A stretch of DNA of 64,000 bases from Acinetobacter sp. ANC 3813 (GCF_002135435.1 NZ_NEGK01000006.1:62001-126000), one strand, 5' to 3'. Numbered from the stretch's first letter, positions 1 through 8,827 are shown. Notes: generated by a model from the letters alone, not told the origin. Translations and numbers: made by a program.

Positions 1-1
1 C

Positions 2-169
2 CACGGCATTGAACAGCCGCAGCAATATAAATTCGCTGCAGCGCAAGGCAACAACCAGTTTGTTTTTGATGTTAAACCTGAAGAAAACCATACTGAATAC
101 TCTGTATCCAACATTCTGCTCAGCCACTATAAAGCAGGCGATGCCGTTCAGGTTTCTGCACCGCTTTAA
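2..169 (+). CDS. 3' end of flavohaemoglobin-like protein (partial)
   Basis: An open frame enters from the left edge and runs 55 codons to TAA. The residues resemble the FAD-binding domain of flavohaemoglobin (Hmp, nitric oxide dioxygenase): QPQQYKF aligns with the RQYS flavin motif, and VSNILLSHYKAGDAVQVSAP with the usual VSNxLHxxxxxGDxVxLxAP stretch. In ordinary Hmp this is followed by about 130 residues of NAD-binding domain, but here translation stops directly after APL. The neighbour downstream is nsrR, the usual regulator of hmp, which supports the identification. Either this lineage has a shortened protein lacking the reductase NAD domain, or the gene is broken. The N-terminal globin part lies outside the window. 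Confidence 0.55.
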   Translation, partial: HGIEQPQQYKFAAAQGNNQFVFDVKPEENHTEYSVSNILLSHYKAGDAVQVSAPL

Positions 170-177
170 ACTGAATG

Positions 178-240
178 ACAGGCGTCTGTGTAGCTTGAAC
201 GTTCCTTTCAAGGCACTTTCAAGCTACACTAAACGCCTGT
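178..240. repeat. Long inverted repeat between the Hmp-like gene and nsrR
   Basis: Arms at 178-199 and 218-240 are nearly perfect complements (ACAGGCGT outermost, GTAGCTTGAA innermost), with an 18-base loop. There is no T-tract on either side, so it is not a textbook terminator. It could end the upstream transcript, act as an mRNA hairpin or bind a regulator. The right end lies 19 bases before the nsrR start codon. Confidence 0.6.
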
Positions 241-259
241 TCCCAGCATTATTTCAAAC

Positions 260-703
260 ATGCAGCTGAATAAATTTACCGATTATGCCCTGCGTCTGCT
301 GATGTACATTGCTCAGCCTAAAGCGCTGCCCTACACCATTGCAGAAATTGCAGAAGATCTACAGGTCTCGCAAAATCATTTGGTGAAAATTGTGCATTTT
401 ATGGCAAAGCAGGATTGGCTGATTACCACTCGCGGCAAAGGCGGCGGCATTCGTCTTAATCCGCAAGCGCTGAATTATAAATTAGGGGAAATTGTGCGCA
501 TTTTACAGCGCGAAACTCCAATCGTAGAATGTAACACCCCACCCTGTGTATTGCGCAGCAACTGCGGACTGAAAGGCATTTTAGACCAAGCGGTAGAACA
601 GTTTTATCAAAGCCTTGACCAATATACGCTGGCTGATGTGCTGAGCACGCCGCCATCATCAAAATACACCACACAATCCCCCATTCAGATGATCAATCTC
701 TAA
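260..703 (+). CDS. nsrR: Rrf2-family nitric-oxide-sensing repressor NsrR
   Basis: 147 residues, close to the usual length of NsrR (about 141-155). The N-terminus MQLNKFTDYALRLLMYIA matches the Rrf2 winged-helix start, and NHLVKIVHFMA is the recognition-helix region. Three cysteines in VECNTPPCVLRSNC have the C-x4-C-x5-C spacing of the NsrR iron-sulfur ligands. TLADVL near the C-terminus is also typical. NsrR represses NO-detoxification genes and is released when NO attacks its cluster, which fits the adjacent flavohaemoglobin-like gene. I do not see a clean NsrR operator in the short upstream gap, which is taken up by an inverted repeat. Confidence 0.85.
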   Translation: MQLNKFTDYALRLLMYIAQPKALPYTIAEIAEDLQVSQNHLVKIVHFMAKQDWLITTRGKGGGIRLNPQALNYKLGEIVRILQRETPIVECNTPPCVLRSNCGLKGILDQAVEQFYQSLDQYTLADVLSTPPSSKYTTQSPIQMINL

Positions 704-815
704 ATCCGCAGCGCGCATTTTCCGAATGTTCTGCCGATCTGAACGATCAAAGTTCGCTTGCCCGAACGACTTCCTTTATAATAGCTGCTTGTAGATCAGT
801 CATTGAAGTTAAGTT

Positions 816-1706
816 ATGCATCAGCACAGAGGAAAATCTCGAAACAGTAAAACGGCCAACGCGCCAAAGCAAAAGATCAGCTATGAGAAAAAAGTTGATC
901 CTGCTATTACTGAATACTCTGTACGCGCATTAAACTGGTTGCGCAGAGCTGAGTTCTTAATGAGTGCGCCAAAACTTAATTTGTGCGTCGAAGATACCGG
1001 TTATGAAATTGCCTTTGCCGGACGTTCAAATGCAGGAAAGTCCAGCGCAATTAATGCCTTGACCAACCAAAAGCAATTGGCTCGCGCGTCTAAACGCCCT
1101 GGCCGCACCCAAATGATCAACTTTTTCAGCTTAGGCAATCCAGATCAGCGCTTGGTCGATTTACCAGGCTATGGCTATGCCGCCGTGCCGGAAGCCATGA
1201 AAATTGTTTGGCAAAAAGAGCTGGAAAATTACCTGATTCACCGTGAAAGCCTGCAAGGCCTCGTCCTGCTCATGGATATCCGCCATCCCTTGCAGCACTT
1301 TGACATTATGATGCTGGAATGGGCGTATTCACGTAAATTGTTCGTGCATGTGCTGCTGACTAAATCAGACAAGCTAAACCGCGGACCTGCATCTAAAGCG
1401 CTGCAGGAAGTGAAAGCGCAGCTGAAAAAAATGAAACTGCAGTTTTCCATTCAGCTGTTTTCATCGCTGAATAAAGAAGGCTTACAGGAACTGGCCAGCG
1501 TAATGGGCGGACGCCTCAATTTCACGCTGGAACAAGCTGTACAGTTCGATTTGGACAGCATTCCTGATGCTGAAGCGGATGATGACGATACTGACGAGTT
1601 TGATGCTGATGCTGAACTTTTTGATTCCGAAGAAGCCTTGGATTTTGAAGACGCTGCGCCGCTGGAAACAGGAAATTCAGCTGAGCCCAACGAAGGCAAA
1701 TCTTGA
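816..1706 (+). CDS. engB: Ribosome biogenesis GTPase EngB/YihA with acidic tail
   Basis: TRAFAC GTPase needed for large-subunit ribosome assembly. G motifs are in order: GRSNAGKSS (G1, about residue 70), RPGRTQ (G2), DLPGYGYA (G3), TKSDKLNRG (G4) and FSSLNKEGL (G5). At 296 residues it is longer than the usual 200-220. The excess is a basic N-terminal extension (about 30 residues) and a C-terminal tail from about residue 245 that is very rich in Asp, Glu and Ala. The N-terminal extension could be shorter if translation starts downstream. The first ATG is used because the frame is open and reads as coding, but no strong ribosome binding site decides it. Confidence 0.9.
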   Translation: MHQHRGKSRNSKTANAPKQKISYEKKVDPAITEYSVRALNWLRRAEFLMSAPKLNLCVEDTGYEIAFAGRSNAGKSSAINALTNQKQLARASKRPGRTQMINFFSLGNPDQRLVDLPGYGYAAVPEAMKIVWQKELENYLIHRESLQGLVLLMDIRHPLQHFDIMMLEWAYSRKLFVHVLLTKSDKLNRGPASKALQEVKAQLKKMKLQFSIQLFSSLNKEGLQELASVMGGRLNFTLEQAVQFDLDSIPDAEADDDDTDEFDADAELFDSEEALDFEDAAPLETGNSAEPNEGKS

Positions 1707-1754
1707 TGTGATGTGTTTTGTCAGACAAAAAGCATCATGAAAAGATAGTGAAAT

Positions 1755-1791
1755 GTCCTGTATTGCTAATCACAATGCAGGATTTTTTTTC
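1755..1791 (+). terminator. Terminator after engB
   Basis: Stem TCCTG-ATTG pairs with CAAT-CAGGA and is followed by eight T residues. It lies about 50 bases after the engB stop codon. Confidence 0.75.
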
Positions 1792-1843
1792 CATACTGAT
1801 CCTATGAAAAATGTGAATTGACTCGCACAACAATAAGGACAGT

Positions 1844-2791
1844 ATGATGACGCTTCTCTCCCGCCTAAAAAAATCTAAAATCGGCTCATCTATCCGCTAC
1901 AGCATTCGGCCGCGAAAAGTAAAATTTGAATGGACAGACACCCCGATTGACTGGGTGCCTAATCAGCCTTTTGTCAGCTATTTCATTAATGAAATTAATA
2001 TGATTTTGCCTGCAGGCGAATTTTGGTTTTGCCGTCTGTACAACAAGGTGCTGCCGCAAATCAGCGATGAAAAGCTCAAAGAAGATGTGCAGGCGTTTAT
2101 CCGTCAGGAAGCCATGCATGCGCAGGCACATAACTCCGCCAACAAAGAATATTTAACTGTGCGTGACATTGATGTGCAGCGCAACTTAGACCTCATGAAT
2201 TTTCTGTTTAACAAAATGCTGGCAGATGAACCGCTGGGCCTAAAAATCCCCAAAGCGCTGGATCATCAATGGGATTTATTCCGCTTAGGCATTATTGCCA
2301 CGGTTGAGCATATGACTTGTGTGATGGGAAAATATGCGCTGTATAACACCGAATGGGAAAAATTAGGCGCTGATCCCGCCATGCTGGATCTAGTGAAATG
2401 GCACGGCGCAGAAGAAATTGAACACCGCACCGTAGCGTTTGATTTATATCGCCATTTAGGCGGCGGTTACTTAGCCCGCTATTATCTGAGTGTGGTGGTG
2501 ATTATTGCCGTCCTTGGCTTATGGGTAGATGGCGCAGCGCATATTATGAAACAGGACCCGCGCTTTAAGTCGATGCAGCCAGCGGTATATAAGCCATGGA
2601 TCTGGCGTGAATGGTATGCCGTCGCTCAGCGTGACAATAAGTTGCTGCCTAGCCCGCTATGGCTTGTTTCACAGCAGCTGGGCTACCTAATGCCTTGGTA
2701 TGACCCTGTACACGAAGCAAAAACAGAAGATGCTGTTGCCTACTTAGATAACTCTCCGGCGGCCAAACGCGCCGCGCTGAAAGTCGCTTAA
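1844..2791 (+). CDS. Predicted metal-dependent hydrolase (PF10118 family)
   Basis: 315 residues, the usual length for this family. Carboxylate/histidine motifs resembling a di-iron helical bundle are visible: EFWFCRLYN (about 63-71), RQEAMHAQAH (about 87-96), TVEHMTCVMG (about 150) and GAEEIEHRTVAFDLY (about 182-196). A hydrophobic segment around residues 210-230 (YLSVVVIIAVLGLWV) may be membrane-associated. The start has a good ribosome binding site (AAGGACAGT before ATG; a second ATG follows directly). The substrate of this family is not established to my knowledge; ferritin-like metal binding is inferred from the motifs. It stands alone, with terminators before and after it. Confidence 0.75.
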   Translation: MMTLLSRLKKSKIGSSIRYSIRPRKVKFEWTDTPIDWVPNQPFVSYFINEINMILPAGEFWFCRLYNKVLPQISDEKLKEDVQAFIRQEAMHAQAHNSANKEYLTVRDIDVQRNLDLMNFLFNKMLADEPLGLKIPKALDHQWDLFRLGIIATVEHMTCVMGKYALYNTEWEKLGADPAMLDLVKWHGAEEIEHRTVAFDLYRHLGGGYLARYYLSVVVIIAVLGLWVDGAAHIMKQDPRFKSMQPAVYKPWIWREWYAVAQRDNKLLPSPLWLVSQQLGYLMPWYDPVHEAKTEDAVAYLDNSPAAKRAALKVA

Positions 2792-2810
2792 GCCTCTACG
2801 GACTAATTTA

Positions 2811-2838
2811 AAAAGCAGGATTAAACCCTGCTTTTTTT
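2811..2838 (+). terminator. Terminator after the PF10118 gene
   Basis: Hairpin AAAGCAGG/CCTGCTTT followed by a T run, 20 bases after the stop codon. Confidence 0.8.
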
Positions 2839-2935
2839 GTACTTGAATCATCCATAAAATTTGAAACAGACTCAGTGCAACAGGTTTGCCTAAACCCGCT
2901 ATGATGGCGTATTAAATAAAAATCAAGGAGCGCCC

Positions 2936-3349
2936 ATGCACCCGCACATCACCGTCATTACCCTTGCTGTTCAGGACTTGAATGCCGCATATCATTTTTA
3001 TCATCATGGGCTAGGACTGGCGAGCCAAGGCATTATTGGGACAGAGTTTGAATACGGCGCGGTGGCCTTTTTTGATTTGCAGCAGGGTTTAAAACTGGCA
3101 CTTTGGCCGCAGAACAGCTTGAGCCATGATACTGGTTTAGTGGCAACCGCTTTTTGTAGCACACAAATGTCTTTGGGCCATAATGTTGCAAGTCCTGCCG
3201 AAGTTGATCAGCTTATGCAGCAAGCAATACAGGCAGGGGCTAAAGCAATAAAACCTGCACAGCACACCTTCTATGGCGGCTATGCAGGCTACTTTCAGGA
3301 CTTAGACGGGCACCTTTGGGAAATTACCTACAATCCACAATTCGATTAA
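2936..3349 (+). CDS. VOC/glyoxalase-fold protein
   Basis: 137 residues with the vicinal-oxygen-chelate pattern: ITLAVQDLNAAYHFYHHGLGL at the start of the first beta-alpha-beta-beta-beta unit, a middle EFEYGAVAFFDL strand, and YFQDLDGHLWEITYNP at the end, where the Glu is the usual metal ligand. The start is supported by AAGGAGCGCCC directly before ATG. The substrate cannot be read from sequence; related proteins include glyoxalases, dioxygenases and antibiotic-resistance proteins. It is monocistronic, and the symporter gene on the other strand ends 27 bases away. Confidence 0.75.
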   Translation: MHPHITVITLAVQDLNAAYHFYHHGLGLASQGIIGTEFEYGAVAFFDLQQGLKLALWPQNSLSHDTGLVATAFCSTQMSLGHNVASPAEVDQLMQQAIQAGAKAIKPAQHTFYGGYAGYFQDLDGHLWEITYNPQFD

Positions 3350-3375
3350 AGGCCTGAGCTCAATTAAAAATGCAT

Positions 3376-4623
3376 TTAATCCGACAAAACAGGTTCATCT
3401 AAATCTTTGGTATGGCGGTCCACCACCACACTAATCATCATATCGCCCTGCACATTCACCACGGTCCGCACAGTATCCAGCAGACGGTCAATCGGCAGTA
3501 AAATCGCAATGGCTTCGGCTGGCAAGCCCACAGACTGAAGCACCATAATCATGGTGACCATGCCTGCACTTGGAATACCCGGCGCGCCCAGTGAGGCAAT
3601 CATGGCTGTGGCGCAAACCACCAGCTGCTGACCCAAGCTTAAATCCAAGCCCATTAAATTGGCAATAAACAGCGCAGCGGCCGCTTCATACAGCGCCGTG
3701 CCATCCATGTTCAGCTGTGTGCCCAGCGGAATCACAAAACCTGCAGTTTGCGGGCGCACACCTAGGTTTTCCTGTGCGCATTTCATCGACAGCGGCATCG
3801 TGGCTGAGCTGGAACTGGTGGCAAATGCAGTGATGAGCGCCGCACGTGTGCCTTTAAAGAAAGTGATTGGATTCATTTTGCCAAAAATCCACAGCAGCAG
3901 CGGCAGTACCACGACTCCATGAAAAATTGTGGTTCCCGTGACCACGGCAGCAAACTCCGCCAAGCGGCTGAGCACCGTAATGTCTTCAGTGGCAATCAGC
4001 TTGGCCAGCAAGGCAAAAATACCCAGCGGCGCCAGCTTCATCACCCAGCCAATCATCAGCATCATAATGTCGAAGAACTGCTGGCTCAGTTTGCGCACGC
4101 TGCGGAATTTATCTCCACCCTTCACCAGCGCCGCGCCAATGAATAAAGCAAAGACCACCACCGCCAGCACATTGCCTTCTGCGAAAGCCTTAAATGGATT
4201 AATTAAGGTATTTTGAATAAAATTGGTAAAAAACGAGGCTGGCGTTAAGGTATCAGGCGTTTGATGCTGGTTCATTGCATCCTGAAACATCACAATATCC
4301 ACACCCTTCCCGACTTGAAAGAGATGTGCGCAGGCAAGGCCAAGAATCAACGCCAATGTAGTGGTGGTAACACAGCAGGCTAAGGTAATTTTCCATGTGC
4401 GGCTCAGCTGACCGCCCGCCTGCAAATTGGATACCCCGACTACAATCGAACTGAAAATCAGCGGAATCAGCAGCATTTTCAACAGGCCAATAAAGACACT
4501 GCTGACGATGCCTATACCATACAGGCTGGCATCAAAGAACTGTGTTTGCGGAAAAAGATTCAGTAAAAAACCGAAGGCCACACCCAAGATTGCGGCAATT
4601 AAAATCTGTGTATTCAAGCTCAT
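3376..4623 (-). CDS. Dicarboxylate/amino acid:cation symporter (DAACS family)
   Basis: About 415 residues with eight or more hydrophobic segments and the SDF-family landmarks: a serine-rich hairpin TSSSSATMPLSM, the LGTQLNMDGTALYEA substrate/sodium motif, and ASLGAPGIPSAGMV near the C-terminus. Members import C4-dicarboxylates, glutamate/aspartate or serine with Na+ or H+ through the inner membrane; the substrate is not decided here. The frame is open to a GTG at 4656, but ATG at 4623 gives the usual membrane-ready N-terminus MSLNTQILIAA, so I chose that. Neither start has a well-placed Shine-Dalgarno sequence. The gene appears monocistronic. Confidence 0.85.
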   Translation of the reverse strand: MSLNTQILIAAILGVAFGFLLNLFPQTQFFDASLYGIGIVSSVFIGLLKMLLIPLIFSSIVVGVSNLQAGGQLSRTWKITLACCVTTTTLALILGLACAHLFQVGKGVDIVMFQDAMNQHQTPDTLTPASFFTNFIQNTLINPFKAFAEGNVLAVVVFALFIGAALVKGGDKFRSVRKLSQQFFDIMMLMIGWVMKLAPLGIFALLAKLIATEDITVLSRLAEFAAVVTGTTIFHGVVVLPLLLWIFGKMNPITFFKGTRAALITAFATSSSSATMPLSMKCAQENLGVRPQTAGFVIPLGTQLNMDGTALYEAAAALFIANLMGLDLSLGQQLVVCATAMIASLGAPGIPSAGMVTMIMVLQSVGLPAEAIAILLPIDRLLDTVRTVVNVQGDMMISVVVDRHTKDLDEPVLSD

Positions 4624-4819
4624 GGCAAACTGCTTTTTATGTCTTCCTGCAGGCACTATGCCATGCCAAACCTGCAGAATCGAGATTTTTTTGTCACATG
4701 CTCTGCATTAATCACGCAAAGCAAATCACCGCAATGGATTTAATTTAGCCAATTCGAATTCTAAATGGCATAAAACCTGCTTTTAAAATACCATCCATGT
4801 TCAATAGAAAAGGCTTTTC

Positions 4820-4894
4820 ATGGCAAAAATCGCACTCGCGCTGGCATTGCTCAATATAGGCGCAATCATTAAATATACCGGCTGGCTGTCATAA
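4820..4894 (+). CDS. Possible 24-residue hydrophobic membrane peptide
   Basis: A short frame reads MAKIALALALLNIGAIIKY followed by TGWLS and a TAA stop. Most residues form one hydrophobic helix with a single internal lysine. An AAAAGG ribosome binding site sits about six bases before ATG. It lies between the divergent starts of the symporter gene and the 3' end of tesB, followed within 60 bases by a hairpin terminator that could serve it. I know of no named family. It may be a genuine small membrane protein or a chance frame. Confidence 0.35.
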   Translation: MAKIALALALLNIGAIIKYTGWLS

Positions 4895-4945
4895 CGCTTC
4901 AGTCCAAATCGCTTTGTTCCAAATACTGATATAGATTCAAGCCAT

Positions 4946-4973
4946 AAAAAAGCCGAAATCTTTTCCGGCTTTT
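4946..4973. terminator. Terminator between the small ORF and tesB
   Basis: AAAGCCG pairs with CGGCTTT, with A and T runs on opposite sides, so it can act in both directions. It lies just after the tesB stop on the minus strand. Confidence 0.75.
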
Positions 4974-4997
4974 CATTTACAAATGAAGGATTTGGCT

Positions 4998-5870
4998 TTA
5001 TTGGGTTTCAATCTCACGCAGACGGATTAAGCCTTCCTGTGTGGTGCTGCAGACCAATTCGCCATTTTGCCACATCCTGCCAAAATTCAGGCCGCGTGAA
5101 TTTACACTCACTGTAGCATCCATGTCATACAGCATCCACTCATCTACACGGAATGGCTTATGAAAATACATGGCATGGTCAATACTGGCGCATTGCAGGC
5201 TTGGCGATAAATAGCTTAGGCCATGCGGACGCAATGCTGTGGTCATGAGGGTAAAGTCTGAATAAAATGCAGCGATCGCCTGATGCAGGGAAACGTCATC
5301 CACTTCTGGCGCAATCGCATCATGCGTACGCAGGTAGTGCGCATAGTTGGGCGCTTCCGGCTGCGGCTGATACGGGTTGCTTGGATCAATCGGACGGATT
5401 TCAATATGACGGTCACGCATGAAACTGGCGCGGACATTTTCCGGCACAAAAGACATGATCTGCTGCTTTAATTCCGCCTCATTTTTCAATGTTTCCGGTG
5501 CAGGCAATTCAGGTTCTGAAATTTGATAATTCAGCCCCTCTTCCGGCCCCGCAAAGGAAATCATTGCGGTAAAAATCGTGCGGCCATGCTGAATAGCGCG
5601 AACCTGACGGCTGGCGAAGCTTTTGCCATCGCGCAGGCGCTCTACTTCATAGATAATCGGTGCATTAATATCGCCACCAAACAAGAAATAGGCATGCAGT
5701 GAATGTGCTGGACGGTCCGTGGTATAAGATGCAGCTCTTAAGGCCTGCCCGAGCACCTGACCGCCAAAAACACGCTTGCCGACTAAATTGCGGCTTTGCC
5801 CGCGGAAAATATTTTCCTCCAGCTTCTCTAAGCTGAGTAACTCGACCAGTTCCTGTGTTAAGGCGTTCAT
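4998..5870 (-). CDS. tesB: Acyl-CoA thioesterase II
   Basis: Double hot-dog thioesterase that hydrolyses medium- and long-chain acyl-CoA to free acid and CoA. About 290 residues, equal to E. coli TesB. Seen motifs: VFGGQVLGQALRAA and LHAYFLFGGD in the first hot-dog half, AIAAFYSDFTLM carrying the catalytic-type Asp, and STTQEGLIR at the C-terminus carrying the conserved Gln. Start at ATG 5870 is preferred over the TTG two codons upstream, because AGG is spaced correctly before it. It is divergent from plsB, another acyl-CoA/acyl-ACP enzyme gene, with about 300 bases between. Confidence 0.92.
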   Translation of the reverse strand: MNALTQELVELLSLEKLEENIFRGQSRNLVGKRVFGGQVLGQALRAASYTTDRPAHSLHAYFLFGGDINAPIIYEVERLRDGKSFASRQVRAIQHGRTIFTAMISFAGPEEGLNYQISEPELPAPETLKNEAELKQQIMSFVPENVRASFMRDRHIEIRPIDPSNPYQPQPEAPNYAHYLRTHDAIAPEVDDVSLHQAIAAFYSDFTLMTTALRPHGLSYLSPSLQCASIDHAMYFHKPFRVDEWMLYDMDATVSVNSRGLNFGRMWQNGELVCSTTQEGLIRLREIETQ

Positions 5871-6010
5871 AAGCAACCTATTTCAATGAATGTGGGATAG
5901 CCCGAAGCAGGCAGAAAGTGCAGAAATGCAGGATCAGAATTTCTAAATGCAATTATAATGCATAAATCTTGACTAAATCCCTAAAGTTTTACTGACTGGC
6001 CTGTCACGGC

Positions 6011-6046
6011 GCATTTTTTGAAAAAATTGCTCAAAAAATGCTTTTT
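6011..6046. repeat. AT-rich inverted repeat upstream of plsB
   Basis: GCATTTTTTGA at 6011-6021 is repeated inverted at 6031-6041 and followed by five T. It lies in the tesB-plsB divergent gap, about 130 bases before plsB. It could be a weak terminator-like hairpin or an operator. Confidence 0.45.
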
Positions 6047-6173
6047 AACGATAAAATCTTACACTTAAGCAGTGATTTGTCAGAAAATGACTGGCTGTTT
6101 TTCAGTACAATTACACAAAATAACCGGCTGCCAGATTTGCAAATACATTTAGGCCGTTTCATTAGGAGTTTGT

Positions 6174-8747
6174 ATGTCCAAAAGTGGTTTTGGTCAAATA
6201 TATAGAAAGCTTTCCAGCAAGCTGCTTGACCTTGTCGTAACACCGCACGTTCTGGGAGAAGTTCCTGCTGAACCGGCAGTCATTACTCAGAGCGATGACC
6301 ATACAAGCTGTCCTCATAAAATTGTGTGCTATGTACTGCTGAACCATTCACGCAGCAATGCTTTGGTGGTCGATGGCGAAACCCGCCGCTTAAAACTTCA
6401 TCCGGCATTGAATGCGCTGAATTTAGGCCAGCATAGCGAAAAAGCTTCCGTGCTTTTTTTACAGCACCGTGATGAAAACAATCTGCTGAATCCGCCGCCG
6501 CATGCCTTTCCGCCGCGTTTATTGCGCCTGATTGAAGCCCTAGAAAAGCAGCCTGAATTAGATATTGAACTGATTCCAGTGACCCTGCTGTGGGGCCGTG
6601 ATCCTGAAAAAGAAGATTCTTGGCTCAAACTGCTGTTTACCGACACCTGGTCTACACCAAGCAAAATTAAACAGCTGGTGAATATTGGCCTGCATGGCCG
6701 CCAAACTTATATTGAGTTTCACCAAGGCCAGTCCTTACGCGACCTCATTGCATTTGCCAAAAATACGCATCCAAATTCATCGCCTGCAACCTATATTGCC
6801 AGCACATTGAATGACTACTTAGATGCACAACGCGAAGTGGTCTTGGGTCCGGATTTATCTGACCGCCGCAATGTCATGCATGGCCTGATCAAAGCGCCCG
6901 ATGTGCAGGATTCGATCCGCCGTGAAAGTATCCGCAGCAAAATCAGCATGGTCGAAGCAGAGCGTCGCGCGATTGGCTATTTGAACGAAATTGTTTCAGA
7001 TTATTCGCACTCTACCGTGCGCTTTGCCGATGTGGCCCTGACCCGCTTATGGACGCAGCTGTATGACGGCGTCGAAGTGCATAACTTCAGCACCGTGCGT
7101 GAGCTGGCCAAAGATTACGAGATTATCTATACCCCATGCCACCGCAGCCATATTGACTATTTATTGCTGTCTTATGTGATTTATAAACGCGGCCTCATGG
7201 TGCCGTACATTGCGGCAGGCGATAACCTGAATATGCCATTCGTGGGGCAAATCCTTCGCGGTGGCGGCGCGTTCTTTATCCGCAGGACGTTCCGCGGTAA
7301 TGGCCTATACACCACAGTGTTTAAAGAATATCTGTACAGCATTTTGTCGCGCAACACGCCGATTGAATACTTCATTGAGGGCGGACGCTCGCGTACTGGC
7401 CGTCTATTGCCGCCCAAAACCGGCATGCTGGCCATGACTGTACACGGCCACCTGCGCGGCCGCGCTAAACCGATTGTGTTCCTGCCAACCTATGTGGGCT
7501 ATGAACGCTTGATGGAAGGCGCAACCTATGTCGGCGAAATGAACGGCAAACCTAAAGAAGGCGAATCAGTTTTTGGCATTTTGAAAACCTTGCGTAAAAT
7601 CGAGCGCATTTTTGGCAAAGTGCATGTGAACTTTGGCGAACCGGTATTTTTAGATGACATGCTGAAACAGCATGGTGCAGAAAACATTACGGTAGAAAGC
7701 AACGATGCGCCGATTCCGCAGGAAGTTTCTGATGCAGTCAACAGCTCAGCGCATGCGATTTTAGAAAACATTAACCGCGCAGCTGTAATCAATCCGGTTT
7801 CTTTATTGTCGCTCATATTATTGGCAACACCAAAGCATACGCTGGATGAAGAAATCTGTGTGAAACAGCTGGACACTTACCGCAATCTATTGACTGCCCT
7901 GCCGTATGATGCACGCATGCAAGTAACGCCGTTATCGGGCAAAGAAATTATTGCCTATGGCTTGAAGCTGAAACTGATTAAGCGTGTGAAGCATGTCTTG
8001 GGCGATATTATTGCCATTGCTGATAATCAAGCCATTTTGCTGACCTATTTCCGCAACAACATTCTGCATGCATTTGTATTGCCATCATTAATTGCTGCTT
8101 TGGTTGAACATAACGGTACGATCAGCCGCGGCGATTTGATCAATGTGATCCGCACACTGTATCCATTCTTAAAAGCAGAACTGTTCTTAAAATGGAAAGA
8201 TGATGAGCTGAAAGATCAGATCTGCGCTTATGCCAATGCTTTGGTTCAAGCCAAGCTGATTTCTGAAGATGCTGAAGGCAATCTGCTGTCACCTTTGCCG
8301 AACAGTGAAAATCACAATCAGCTGGTGGTGCTGGCAGCACCTGTAATGCAAAGCCTAGAGCGTTACTACATGACACTGGCGCTTATTACCCAGCGCGGTT
8401 CAGGCAATATCTCGACCCGTCAGGTCGAAGAGCTCAGCCATTTAGTCGGTCAGCGCCTCTCTGTGCTGTATGAGTTCAACTCACCAGAATTCTTTGATAA
8501 AGCACTGTTCCAAAGCTTTATTAAAGTACTGACTGAGCAAGGCTACATTAGCAAAAATGAAGAAGGCTCGATTGTTTTTGATGACAGCTTTAAAAACGTT
8601 GCGCAATACGCCAACTTGGTCTTGGATGATGTGACGCTGCAAATGCTGCAGCACATTACCACTTTCAGTGATGAAGAGCTGAAAGAGACTTTAGATAAAG
8701 TGGCCGCGGAACAAGCTAAGAAACGTTTAAAGCGTAAGAAGAAGTAA
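6174..8747 (+). CDS. plsB: Glycerol-3-phosphate 1-O-acyltransferase PlsB
   Basis: Inner-membrane enzyme that transfers an acyl chain to sn-1 of glycerol-3-phosphate, the first step of phospholipid synthesis. 857 residues, in the range of gammaproteobacterial PlsB (about 800-860). The four acyltransferase blocks are present: HRSHIDYLLLS (HX4D, about residue 322), GGGAFFIRRTF (about 363), FIEGGRSRTGR (about 399) and VFLPTYVGYERL (about 436). Start is fixed by AGGAG six bases before ATG. The C-terminus ends in a lysine/arginine-rich stretch. It appears to be a single-gene unit with its own terminator. Confidence 0.96.
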   Translation: MSKSGFGQIYRKLSSKLLDLVVTPHVLGEVPAEPAVITQSDDHTSCPHKIVCYVLLNHSRSNALVVDGETRRLKLHPALNALNLGQHSEKASVLFLQHRDENNLLNPPPHAFPPRLLRLIEALEKQPELDIELIPVTLLWGRDPEKEDSWLKLLFTDTWSTPSKIKQLVNIGLHGRQTYIEFHQGQSLRDLIAFAKNTHPNSSPATYIASTLNDYLDAQREVVLGPDLSDRRNVMHGLIKAPDVQDSIRRESIRSKISMVEAERRAIGYLNEIVSDYSHSTVRFADVALTRLWTQLYDGVEVHNFSTVRELAKDYEIIYTPCHRSHIDYLLLSYVIYKRGLMVPYIAAGDNLNMPFVGQILRGGGAFFIRRTFRGNGLYTTVFKEYLYSILSRNTPIEYFIEGGRSRTGRLLPPKTGMLAMTVHGHLRGRAKPIVFLPTYVGYERLMEGATYVGEMNGKPKEGESVFGILKTLRKIERIFGKVHVNFGEPVFLDDMLKQHGAENITVESNDAPIPQEVSDAVNSSAHAILENINRAAVINPVSLLSLILLATPKHTLDEEICVKQLDTYRNLLTALPYDARMQVTPLSGKEIIAYGLKLKLIKRVKHVLGDIIAIADNQAILLTYFRNNILHAFVLPSLIAALVEHNGTISRGDLINVIRTLYPFLKAELFLKWKDDELKDQICAYANALVQAKLISEDAEGNLLSPLPNSENHNQLVVLAAPVMQSLERYYMTLALITQRGSGNISTRQVEELSHLVGQRLSVLYEFNSPEFFDKALFQSFIKVLTEQGYISKNEEGSIVFDDSFKNVAQYANLVLDDVTLQMLQHITTFSDEELKETLDKVAAEQAKKRLKRKKK

Positions 8748-8799
8748 TCGTAAAACCCTTCCTTCTTGCGTATCTGATGCAGGAAGAAGGTTAAAATGA

Positions 8800-8827
8800 G
8801 GGGCGAGTTTTTAACTTGCCCCTTTTT
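8800..8827 (+). terminator. Terminator after plsB
   Basis: GGGGC-AGTT pairs with AACT-GCCCC and is followed by five T. A second imperfect hairpin (CCTTCTT/AAGAAGG type) lies just before it at about 8757-8792. Confidence 0.8.
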
